A DNA stretch of 64,000 nt from contig NZ_SNVJ01000004.1 in NCBI RefSeq assembly GCF_009829925.1, forward strand, positions 238,381-302,380, given 5' to 3'. This document shows, piece by piece, positions 1-7,214 of the stretch. Numbering within the stretch: the stretch's first letter is position 1; each line of letters opens with the position of its first letter. A program made the position numbers and the translations under genes. The notes beneath the pieces are model-generated. The model saw nothing but the letters and a program-made list of their open reading frames with translations, was not told the DNA's origin and did no database searches. This stretch comes from Teichococcus coralli (lineage in GTDB: Bacteria > Pseudomonadota > Alphaproteobacteria > Acetobacterales > Acetobacteraceae).

Positions 1-683
1 AGCTTAACGCCGGTGTTGTCGATGCCGGCGGCCAGCGCCGCGTCCTCGCGTTCGCGCACCGCTGTCAGCGCATAGCCCAGCCGGCTGCCGCGGATCCACC
101 AGGCGACCAGCACAGCGAAGACCAGCAGGCCGAAGGCAATGTAGAGGTAGTTCGTCTTGTCATAGAAGATCATCCAGGCCCAGCCCGGATTGAGCGGCAC
201 GATCAGCCCCGCCGAGCCGCCGGTGATCCAGTCGAAATGGATGAAGAGCAGCCGCGTCACTTCCAGGAAGGCGATGGTGGCCAGCGAGAAGAACGGACCG
301 CGCAGGCGGAAGCAGGGGTAGCCGATGGCGGCACCGACCAGCGCCGCCAGCGCCGCCGCCGGCCACATGCCGATCCAGGGCGAGAGGCCGAAATGCTGGA
401 TCAGCAGCGCCGTGCCGTAGCCGCCGATGCCGTAGAACACGGCATGGCCCAGCGAAAGCTGCCCGGCATAGCCGCCCATGATGTTCCAGGCGGAGGAGAG
501 CGCGGCGAAGACGCAGATGGTCACCGCCACATGGGTGAGGAAGGGCGAGTTGATGGCGAGCGGAACCACCAGCAGCAGCGCCATGCCCAGCGCGGCGCAG
601 TAGAAGCGCGGGTGCAGCAGGCGCGTGGCGAGGCCAGGCTTGCGCGGCGAGGGGCTGGCGGTCGCGATGACGGAGGCGTCCAT
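1..683 (-). CDS. livM: Branched-chain amino acid-type ABC transporter permease LivM (partial)
   Basis: Inner-membrane permease of a Liv/HAAT-type importer. The gene starts at ATG 683 and runs off the left edge, so its C-terminus is missing. Reading leftwards, a short cytoplasmic N-terminus is followed by hydrophobic segments and the LivM hallmark of a Gly-rich stretch ending GQLSLGHA at about residues 70-77. The start lies 5 bases after the LivH stop and has a GAGGAG-like ribosome site overlapping the end of livH, so the two are translationally linked. The ATPase genes (livG, livF) are expected outside the window to the left. The substrate cannot be read from the permease; amino acids, amides or aromatic/hydroxy acids are all possible for this family. 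Confidence 0.9.
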   Translation of the reverse strand, partial: MDASVIATASPSPRKPGLATRLLHPRFYCAALGMALLLVVPLAINSPFLTHVAVTICVFAALSSAWNIMGGYAGQLSLGHAVFYGIGGYGTALLIQHFGLSPWIGMWPAAALAALVGAAIGYPCFRLRGPFFSLATIAFLEVTRLLFIHFDWITGGSAGLIVPLNPGWAWMIFYDKTNYLYIAFGLLVFAVLVAWWIRGSRLGYALTAVREREDAALAAGIDNTGVK

Positions 684-688
684 GCTCC

Positions 689-1561
689 TCACTCCGTGCC
701 ACGGCCGAGGCCGAACAGGCCGGTCGGCTTGAAGATCAGGATGGCGATGAAGATGGCGAAATAGACCACCTCCTTCAGGTCGGGCGCGATGTAGTAGCCG
801 GAAAGGCTGTCCACCAGGCCGATGATCATGGCGCCGAGAAAGGCGCCGTAGAGGCTGCGCATGCCGCCCAGCACCACGACCACGAAGGCGGTGAGCACGA
901 AGTAGCTGCCGATGCTCGGCGTCACCGGGATCAGCGGCATGATCAGCGCGCTGGCGAGGCCGACGCAGGCGGCGCCGAGCCCGAAGGCGAAGACGTAGAT
1001 CCGTTCCACCGGCACGCCCATCAGCAGCGCGGCGTTGCGGTTCTGCGCGGTGGCGCGCACGGCGCGGCCGAGCGGCGTGGTCTGCATGAAGAGGTGCAAC
1101 CCGCCCACTAAGGCGACGGCGCAGACCAGCATCACCGCCTGCCCGACCAGCAGCGAGTAGCCGCTGAAGCGCAGCGAGTGATGCACCGAGGGCACCTGCA
1201 GCGAATAGAGATCGGCGCCGAAGACCAGCAGCGCCAGGTTGATCAGCGCGATGGAGAGGCCGACGGTGGCGAAGATCTGGATGTGCTCCTCGGCGCCCAG
1301 CAGCGGCTGGATGACGAAGCGCTGGATCAGCGCGCCGATGACGAAGAGCAGCACCACCACCGGGACCGCGGCGACATAGGGATGCAGGCCGAGATGCGCG
1401 CCGAGCAGGTAGGTGGCATACATGCCCACCATCAGCAGTTCGCCATGCGCGAAATTGACGACGCGGACGATGCCGAAGATCAGCGTCAGGCCGACGCTGA
1501 TGATGGCGTACATGCTGCCCAGCAGGATGCCGTTGATGATGAGCTGGACGAGAATGTCCAT
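689..1561 (-). CDS. livH: Branched-chain amino acid-type ABC transporter permease LivH
   Basis: Second inner-membrane permease of the same importer, 290 residues, the usual LivH length. It begins with a hydrophobic LivH-type N-terminus (ILLGSMYAIISVGLTLIFG) followed by the conserved VNFAHGE motif at about residues 35-41. About eight hydrophobic segments follow, and the C-terminus ends in the typical Pro-Thr-Gly-Leu-Phe-Gly. It sits between the solute receptor gene (upstream on this strand) and livM, with 112 bases separating it from the receptor stop. An AAGGA-like ribosome site precedes the ATG at 1561. Confidence 0.93.
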   Translation of the reverse strand: MDILVQLIINGILLGSMYAIISVGLTLIFGIVRVVNFAHGELLMVGMYATYLLGAHLGLHPYVAAVPVVVLLFVIGALIQRFVIQPLLGAEEHIQIFATVGLSIALINLALLVFGADLYSLQVPSVHHSLRFSGYSLLVGQAVMLVCAVALVGGLHLFMQTTPLGRAVRATAQNRNAALLMGVPVERIYVFAFGLGAACVGLASALIMPLIPVTPSIGSYFVLTAFVVVVLGGMRSLYGAFLGAMIIGLVDSLSGYYIAPDLKEVVYFAIFIAILIFKPTGLFGLGRGTE

Positions 1562-1673
1562 GCGCGGAAGTCCTTCAGGCGGTCGGAGGGCCGGGGTGGG
1601 GTGGAGGGGTGGCGCGGCCGGCCGGGGCGGGCGCCCGTGCCCGATCTGCAGCGTGGGCGCCCGCGCATCGGGC

Positions 1674-2906
1674 TCAGGTGCCGAGCACCGCCTTCAGCTC
1701 CTTCACCGCCGCCTTCTTCGGGAAGACGGTGACCAGCTCGCCGCCCTGCCACTGCATCAGGAAGGGATCGGCCCGCTGGTTCTGGCCGGCCTCATTGAAC
1801 TTGGCGCCCCAGCCGGTGGCGGTGCTGCCGGCCGGCTTGTCCACCGCCAGGACGGCGGTGCGGATGGCGGCGGCGCTGAGGTCCTTCGCCGCCTCCATGG
1901 CGTCGAGGAAGACGAGGCCGCCCATGTAGTTCGCCAGGCTATGGCCCGAGCGCGGCGCGGTGCCGTACTTTGCCTGGTATTTCTTCAGGAAGTCCGGCAT
2001 GCCCGGCGCCGCTTCCGGGTTGGTCTGGTACTGCGTGAAGTCGACGTCGAGCGCGCCCTCCATGGTCTCGGCGCCGATCGCCTGCATGGTGTCGCGCAGC
2101 GAGTAGCCGCCGCCGGCGCCGATCGCCGCCTTGGGCTTGTAGCCCTGCTCGCGCATCTGCCGGAAGAACAGCACCGTGTCGTTCTGGTAGGAGGTCTGAA
2201 GCACGACGTCCACCCCCGCCGACTTCAGGCGGAGCACAACCGGCGTCAGGTCCACCGATTTCGCGGAATAGGGCAGCGTCTCGACCAGGTTCAGCCCGAT
2301 CTCCTGGATGCGCTTCTTCTGGTAGCCGGCGACGGTCTGCCCGTAGAGCGAATCCTCGTGGATGATGCCGAGCTTCAGGCTCTTGGGATCGGCGTTGAAG
2401 GCGGGGGCGATGGCGTCGTGCACCGCGTCCACCATGGCGGCGGCGAAGCTCGCCGCCGTCGGGTTGGTGCGGAAGATGTACTTGAAGCCGCGCTCGGTGA
2501 TCGGGTCGGAGATCGCGCCCAACTCGAAATAGGGGATCTGCGCCAGCTCCGTCACCTGCGAGGCGGCGAGGCAGAGCGAGGAGGAATAGGTGCCGAAGAC
2601 GCAGGTGACGCGCTCGACCGAGGTGAGGCGCCGCGCCTCGCCGACAGCCTGGTTGGGGTCCACCGCGTCGCCGCGCACGATCTGCAGCTTGCGGCCCTTC
2701 ACGCCGCCGGCGGCGTTGCGCTCCTCGATGGCGATCTCGAGGCCGCGGAAGCTCTCGTCGCCCAGCAGCGCGAGGCCGCCGGAGAAGGGGTAGAGCGCGC
2801 CGACCTTGATCGGGCCGGACTGCGCCAGGCTGCGGGAGATGCCAAAGGGGGTTGCCGCCAGGGCGATGCCGCTGGCCAGCGCGCCACGCCGGGTGATGCC
2901 CGTCAT
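1674..2906 (-). CDS. ABC transporter substrate-binding protein (Liv/HAAT type 1 receptor)
   Basis: Periplasmic receptor of the left-hand Liv-type importer, about 410 residues. The N-terminus carries a Tat-like signal (TRRGALASG, then a hydrophobic stretch ending SLAQ), then the family motif GALYPFSGG and the conserved NAAGGVKGR segment of Peripla_BP_6 proteins. Two adjacent ATGs (2909 and 2906) follow an AGGAGG site. The second is preferred because the first lies only one base from the site. The gene is divergent from the short-chain dehydrogenase at 3143. The ligand is not recognisable; the neighbouring dehydrogenases and FCD regulator suggest an organic acid or polyol rather than leucine, which is inference. 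Confidence 0.9.
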   Translation of the reverse strand: MTGITRRGALASGIALAATPFGISRSLAQSGPIKVGALYPFSGGLALLGDESFRGLEIAIEERNAAGGVKGRKLQIVRGDAVDPNQAVGEARRLTSVERVTCVFGTYSSSLCLAASQVTELAQIPYFELGAISDPITERGFKYIFRTNPTAASFAAAMVDAVHDAIAPAFNADPKSLKLGIIHEDSLYGQTVAGYQKKRIQEIGLNLVETLPYSAKSVDLTPVVLRLKSAGVDVVLQTSYQNDTVLFFRQMREQGYKPKAAIGAGGGYSLRDTMQAIGAETMEGALDVDFTQYQTNPEAAPGMPDFLKKYQAKYGTAPRSGHSLANYMGGLVFLDAMEAAKDLSAAAIRTAVLAVDKPAGSTATGWGAKFNEAGQNQRADPFLMQWQGGELVTVFPKKAAVKELKAVLGT

Positions 2907-3000
2907 CATTCCTCCTCGCGCCCCATTGGCGGGGCGTTGCTTGCTTTCGTGGACATGCGACGTCCGCTCCGGATGAAGCGGCGTCATTGCGGCAAGAATG

Positions 3001-3024
3001 CAGGCAACCAAGTTGCCTGACAAG
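3001..3024. promoter_or_regulatory. Candidate FCD/GntR-type operator between divergent genes
   Basis: Two overlapping inverted repeats lie between the receptor gene and the dehydrogenase: CAGGCAA-N5-TTGCCTG (3001-3019) and TTGCCTGACAA (3013-3023). The second resembles the short TTG-N5-CAA type palindromes bound by FadR-family regulators. The product of the gene at 3898, in the operon starting at 3143, is the obvious candidate ligand-responsive repressor. The arms are seen directly; binding is inference. Confidence 0.4.
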
Positions 3025-3142
3025 TCCATCCTCGCTAGGAATCCGGCAAGGCGCCGTCACGCCGCGCCGCGCCATGAGGAAGACGCCCGATGCCTGCAAG
3101 CCACCGCCACAAACGCCTCGCCCTTCTCCAGGAGGGATGCCG

Positions 3143-3913
3143 ATGAGCAGCCATGCCGGACGGGTGGCCGTCGTCACCGGCGCCGGGCGCGGGATCGGCC
3201 GCGCCATCGCCGATGCGCTGGCCGCGGCGGGTGCGGCCACCGCCTATCTCGACACCGAGGCCGCCCTCGCCGAGGCCGCCGCCGCCGCCGCGCAGGAACG
3301 CGGCCTGACGGCCATGGCGCGCGCTGTGGACGTTGCCGACGAGGCGGCGGTTGGCGCCGCCTTCGCCGCCGTCGCCGCCGCCTTCGGCCCGGTGGACGTG
3401 CTGGTGAACAATGCCGGCATCTCGCCCAAGAGCGGCGCCGATGGCCGCCGGGCCGAGGCCCGCGCCGTGAGCCTCGGCGAGTGGCAACGCGTGCTGGACG
3501 TCAACCTGACCGGCGCCTTCCTCTGCACCCGCGCCGTGTTGCCGGGCATGCAGACGCTGGGACGCGGGCAGATCGTCAACATGGCCTCGGTGGCGGGGCG
3601 CACCTACTGCGACATCGTGGCCGTGCACTACGCCGCCACCAAGGCGGCGCTGATCGGCATGACCAAGCACCTGGCGGGCGAGCAGGGGCCCTACGGCATC
3701 TCCGTCAACGCCATCGCGCCCGGCCGGATCGACACGCCGCTGATGCGCGGCTCGGCGCCGGAGGCCAATGAGGCGGCGCGCCTCGCCACGCCGCTGCGCC
3801 GGCTCGGCACCCCGGAGGATGTGGCGGCGGCCTGCCTCTTCCTCACCTCCCCGGCCGGCGCCTTCGTCACCGGCCAGGTCTGCGACGTGGCGGGCGGATG
3901 GCTGCTGACCTGA
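3143..3913 (+). CDS. Short-chain dehydrogenase/reductase (SDR)
   Basis: NAD(P)-dependent oxidoreductase of the classical SDR family, 256 residues. The cofactor motif TGAGRGIG is at residues 12-19, NNAG at about 89-92, and the catalytic Tyr163/Lys167 pair is in a YAATK motif. The C-terminus keeps the usual DVAGGW end. ATG 3143 is chosen over ATG 3137 because AGGAGG at 3130-3135 then has normal spacing (7 bases). The gene overlaps the start of the downstream FCD regulator by 16 bases. The likely role is oxidation or reduction of a sugar alcohol or hydroxy acid imported by the divergent Liv system; the substrate is unknown. Confidence 0.9.
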   Translation: MSSHAGRVAVVTGAGRGIGRAIADALAAAGAATAYLDTEAALAEAAAAAAQERGLTAMARAVDVADEAAVGAAFAAVAAAFGPVDVLVNNAGISPKSGADGRRAEARAVSLGEWQRVLDVNLTGAFLCTRAVLPGMQTLGRGQIVNMASVAGRTYCDIVAVHYAATKAALIGMTKHLAGEQGPYGISVNAIAPGRIDTPLMRGSAPEANEAARLATPLRRLGTPEDVAAACLFLTSPAGAFVTGQVCDVAGGWLLT

Positions 3914-4692
3914 GCAACGCCCGCGGCGCCGCGGCGCGGCAGCGGGGCGCGCGGGAGGGGGACGCCCCCGGCCTGCTCGACCGCGCCCCCTCGCTCGCCG
4001 CCACCCTGGCGCAGCGCCTGCGCGAGGAGATCCTCTCCGGACGCTTCGCCATCGGCGACAAGCTGCCCACCGAGCAGAGCATGGCGGCCAGCTACGGCGT
4101 CAGCCGGCCGATCGTGCGTGAAGCCATCGGGCGCCTGAAGCACGATGGCCTGGTCACCACCCGCCAGGGCGCCGGCGCCTTCGTCGCCGAGCGGCGGGAG
4201 GTCGCCAGCTTCCGCCTCGACGTCACCGACTTCGGCAATGCGGAGGAGATCCGCAACATCGTCGAGCTGCTGATGGCGGTGGAGGCGGCCGCCACCGGCC
4301 ATGCCGCCACCCGCCGCAGCGCTGCCGAGCTGGCCGCCATCAGGCGCAGCCTGCAGGCGATGCAGGCCGCCATCGACCGCGGCGAGCCGGGCGTGGACGA
4401 GGACGTGGCCTTCCACCGCGCCATTGTCGAGGCCAGCGGCAATCCCTTCTTCCGCGACCTTTCGGAGTTCCTCGACCGCCGTGTGCGCGCCTTCATCCGC
4501 GCCGCCCGCGCCAACACCGCGCGCCGGCACGGGCTGACGCAGGTGGTGCAGCGCGAGCATGAGGCGATCTTCGAGGCGGTTGCGGCGGGCGATGCGGTCG
4601 CCGCGCGCAAGGCGGCGGAGAACCATCTGGTGCAGGCGGCGGAACGGCTGGCCATCTATCTTTCCGGCAGCGAGGAAAGGCCGGGGGAATGA
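3898..4692 (+). CDS. GntR-family regulator, FadR/FCD subfamily
   Basis: Transcription regulator of 264 residues. The N-terminal winged helix (about residues 32-100) contains the GntR motif LPTEQSMAASYGVSR and VREAIGRLKHDGLV. It is followed by an all-helical FCD ligand-binding domain (about 110-250) with the family's AFHRAI and central RHG and EHEAI histidine-bearing helices, which usually hold a metal and a small carboxylate. The start overlaps the dehydrogenase stop, so co-transcription is likely. The stop lies inside the left arm of an inverted-repeat element. Candidate operator: 3001-3024. Confidence 0.9.
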   Translation: MAADLSNARGAAARQRGAREGDAPGLLDRAPSLAATLAQRLREEILSGRFAIGDKLPTEQSMAASYGVSRPIVREAIGRLKHDGLVTTRQGAGAFVAERREVASFRLDVTDFGNAEEIRNIVELLMAVEAAATGHAATRRSAAELAAIRRSLQAMQAAIDRGEPGVDEDVAFHRAIVEASGNPFFRDLSEFLDRRVRAFIRAARANTARRHGLTQVVQREHEAIFEAVAAGDAVAARKAAENHLVQAAERLAIYLSGSEERPGE

Positions 4693-4801
4693 ATTCCCCC
4701 AGACCCGCTTCTTTTTTCTTTGAATTGCCCGTGCTGGCCTGGCGCACGGCGCCGGACCGACAAAAGAAAGATGGGGGTTCGGGGGAATTCTTTCCCCCGA
4801 C
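4683..4801. repeat. Intergenic inverted-repeat element, copy 1 (bidirectional terminator candidate)
   Basis: This element fills the gap between two convergent genes. The left arm (4683-4722) and the reverse complement of the right arm (4761-4801) match over about 40 bases with few differences. Each arm contains its own small palindrome of the type GGGGGAATGAATTCCCCC, followed by a C-rich then T-rich tract. The FCD regulator stop is inside the left arm. A related element is at 40126-40244 and half copies are at 9397-9436 and 10681-10722. Read from either side it can form a hairpin, consistent with bidirectional termination. Confidence 0.7.
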
Positions 4802-4805
4802 TTAT

Positions 4806-5570
4806 TCAGACGTATCCGTAGGCGGTCCAGCCGCCATCCACGCCCAGCACATGCCCGGTGATGAAGGCGCTGCGCGGCTCGCAGAGATAGAGCACCGCGT
4901 CGGCGATCTCCTCGGCCGTGCCGAGCCGGCCCTGCGGCGTGCGGCGCGTCAGCGCGGCCAGGTCCACCTTGCCGATGGCCGCCAGCTCCTCCAAAAGCGC
5001 CGTGCGGATATAGCCCGGCGCCACCGCGTTGACGCGGATGCCGAAGCCGGCCCACTCCACGGCGAGCGACTTCGTCATCATCACCACGGCGGCCTTGGAG
5101 GCGGTGTAGGCGATCCGGTTCGGCGCGGCGACGACGCCGTACATCGACGCCATGTTGACGATGCAGCCGCTGCCCTGCGCCTGCATCCGCCGGCCGGCCT
5201 CGCGCGCGCACCAGAACACGCCGTCCAGGTTGATGCTCATGCCGCGGCGCCATTCCTCGTCCGTGACCTCCAGGGTGGGGCGGTTGGCGCTGATGCCGGC
5301 GTTGTTGATGAGGATGTCCAGCCGCCCGAGCCGTGCGTCCAGCGTGGCGAAGGCGCCGCGCACCGCGCCGGGATCGGCCACCGAGGCGATGACCGTCGTC
5401 GCCTGCGCGCCCTCGGCACGCAGCAGCGCGGCGGTTTCCTCCGCCGCGGCGGCATCGATGTCCCACACCGCGACATGCGCGCCAGCGCGGCCCAATGCGA
5501 GGCAACTGGCGCGGCCGATACCCGCACCCCCGCCGGTGACAACCGCCGTGCGGTCCTTGAGAACAGCCAT
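4806..5570 (-). CDS. Short-chain dehydrogenase/reductase (SDR)
   Basis: SDR oxidoreductase of 254 residues with TGGGAGIG at 12-19, NNAG at 89-92, and catalytic Ser142, Tyr155 and Lys159. The end GVDGGW is typical of the family. The start at 5570 is preferred over 5576 because GGGAG then lies 6 bases upstream. It follows the next SDR gene (stop at 5582) by a few bases, so both are in one minus-strand unit with the FCD regulator at 6343. The family suggests a polyol, sugar or 3-oxoacyl substrate; none can be chosen from sequence. Confidence 0.9.
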   Translation of the reverse strand: MAVLKDRTAVVTGGGAGIGRASCLALGRAGAHVAVWDIDAAAAEETAALLRAEGAQATTVIASVADPGAVRGAFATLDARLGRLDILINNAGISANRPTLEVTDEEWRRGMSINLDGVFWCAREAGRRMQAQGSGCIVNMASMYGVVAAPNRIAYTASKAAVVMMTKSLAVEWAGFGIRVNAVAPGYIRTALLEELAAIGKVDLAALTRRTPQGRLGTAEEIADAVLYLCEPRSAFITGHVLGVDGGWTAYGYV

Positions 5571-5581
5571 CTCCATCTCCC

Positions 5582-6322
5582 TCAGCCGGCCATGTAGAGG
5601 CCGCCGTTCACCTGCATTACCTCGCCGGTGACGAAGCTGGCGGCGCCCGAGCACAGGAAGGCGATGACGGAGGCGACCTCTTCCGGCTGGCCGAGCCGCG
5701 CCAACGGCGTCTGCGCCAGGATGGCCTCGCCGCGCGCCGCCATCAGCTCGTTGATCATGGGCGTGTCGATGATGCCGGGAGAGACGGCGTTCACCCGCGT
5801 GCGCGGCGCGAGCTCCAGCGCCAGGCTGCGCGTCAGGCCGAGCAGCGCGCTCTTGCTGGCGGAGTAGTGCGCGTGGCTGTGGCTGCCGCGATGCGCCGCC
5901 AGCGAGGCGAGCAGCACGATGGCGGCCCTTTCGCGCAGCGCCGGCAGCACGGCGCGGCAGAGATGAAAGACGCCATCCAGGTTCACCGCCATCACCTGCC
6001 GCCAGGCGGCCTCATCCATCAGCTCGAAGCGGGTGCCGGGATAGATGCCGGCGGCGGGCACCAGGAAGTCCACCCCGCCGAAGCGCTCTTTCGCCAGGGC
6101 CACGGCGGCGGCGGCATCCGCGGGCTTCGTGGCGTCGTAGCGCAGGGTGGCGATGCGGTCGCCGCCGAGCTCCTTCGCCAGCGTTTCCATGGGCGCCTCC
6201 TGCAGGTCGGCGAGCACCAGCGCGGCGCCGGCGGCATGGAACAGCTTGGCGGCTTCGCGCGCGATGCCGCCGCCAGCGCCGGTCAGCAAGAGGCAGCGGC
6301 CGGTGAAGTCGGTGGTGAGCAT
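5582..6322 (-). CDS. Short-chain dehydrogenase/reductase (SDR)
   Basis: SDR oxidoreductase of 246 residues. It has TGAGGGIA instead of the usual TGxxxGIG at 14-21, and PAAG (89-92) replaces the canonical NNAG. The catalytic Ser140, Tyr153 and Lys157 are all present, so the protein should be active. A strong GGAGGAAAC ribosome site precedes ATG 6322. It is first of two SDR genes in a minus-strand operon behind the FCD regulator at 6343, with only 20 bases between them. The departures at the cofactor site make this the most divergent of the three SDRs here. Confidence 0.88.
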   Translation of the reverse strand: MLTTDFTGRCLLLTGAGGGIAREAAKLFHAAGAALVLADLQEAPMETLAKELGGDRIATLRYDATKPADAAAAVALAKERFGGVDFLVPAAGIYPGTRFELMDEAAWRQVMAVNLDGVFHLCRAVLPALRERAAIVLLASLAAHRGSHSHAHYSASKSALLGLTRSLALELAPRTRVNAVSPGIIDTPMINELMAARGEAILAQTPLARLGQPEEVASVIAFLCSGAASFVTGEVMQVNGGLYMAG

Positions 6323-6342
6323 GATGTTTCCTCCGTCCTTGT

Positions 6343-6990
6343 TCAGAAGATGTCGGTCCGCGTCGCCAGCTCGCGGCGGGTGCGGCGGATATGCAGACGC
6401 AACAGCTCCTCCGCGCCGTGCCGGTCGCGGCGTTGGATCGCCTCCATCAGCAGGCGGTGCTCGTGATGCACGGCCCAGCGCCCCTCGGTGCCGATCAGCA
6501 CGGTATAGGCGCGGCGATACTGCTGCATGGTGTTCCAGAAGCGCTCGATCATCGCCATCAGCCGCGGCATGTTGGCGCGGCGGTAGCTGCGGAGATGAAA
6601 TTCCCGATCCAGCCGCAGGAAGTCATCCACCTCGGGCGTCTGCTCGATGGCCTCCGCGAGCCCGGCCAGTTCGGCAATGTCTTCCTGCGTGAGGGCGCCG
6701 ACGCTCTCGCCCAGCGCCATCGGCTCAAGCCGCTCACGGATGCGGTAGATCTCGACGCATTCGGCGCGGTCCAGCCGCGCCACCCATGCGCCGCTGTGCG
6801 GCACCAGCGTCACCAGCCCCTCGGCCTCAAGCTGCCGCAGCGCCTCGCGCACGGGGATGCGGCTGGTGGCGAAGCGCGTCGCCACCTCCTCCTGCCGGAT
6901 GCGGCTGCCGGGGGCGAGGTCGCCCGTCAGGATTGCCCGGCGGAGCGCCTCGGCGACCCGCCCGCTGCTCAGCGAATCCCCGCCATCCAT
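6343..6990 (-). CDS. GntR-family regulator, FCD subfamily
   Basis: Regulator of 215 residues. The N-terminal GntR winged helix (about 8-75) includes VATRFATSRIPVREALRQL. A C-terminal FCD domain follows, with LDREFH and HHEHRLLMEAI helices carrying the usual metal-binding histidines. It heads a minus-strand unit with two SDR genes and is divergent from the fused E1 gene at 7215. The shared 220-base gap holds three GGATAC-containing boxes, a good candidate target for autoregulation and control of both transcripts. Confidence 0.92.
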   Translation of the reverse strand: MDGGDSLSSGRVAEALRRAILTGDLAPGSRIRQEEVATRFATSRIPVREALRQLEAEGLVTLVPHSGAWVARLDRAECVEIYRIRERLEPMALGESVGALTQEDIAELAGLAEAIEQTPEVDDFLRLDREFHLRSYRRANMPRLMAMIERFWNTMQQYRRAYTVLIGTEGRWAVHHEHRLLMEAIQRRDRHGAEELLRLHIRRTRRELATRTDIF

Positions 6991-7010
6991 GGTTCATCCT
7001 CTCGCCACTT

Positions 7011-7097
7011 GATTGGATACAATTCAGCCGGAATCCGCCCGGCAGCTCCATAGTGCATGCGCTAGGATACCCTCCTTTGCTTGCGATTGGATACGAT
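7011..7097. promoter_or_regulatory. GATTGGATAC boxes between the FCD regulator and fused E1 gene
   Basis: GATTGGATACAATT (7011-7024) and GATTGGATACGAT (7085-7097) share ten identical bases, and a weaker box TAGGATAC lies between them (7063-7070). The first contains TTG-GATA-CAA, a partly symmetric core of the kind used by FCD regulators. Two matching boxes 74 bases apart in a divergent promoter region suggest an operator pair. Binding by the 6343 product is inference. Confidence 0.5.
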
Positions 7098-7214
7098 CCT
7101 CGCCAGAATGCCGGTCACGAGAAGGCTCGCCCCGGTATGCGCGGGCCAGGGAGAGATCCGTCATGCATCCAGCCGCGCCCCGCCAGCCATCCCGCGCCCG
7201 GTGCGGAGGCCATC

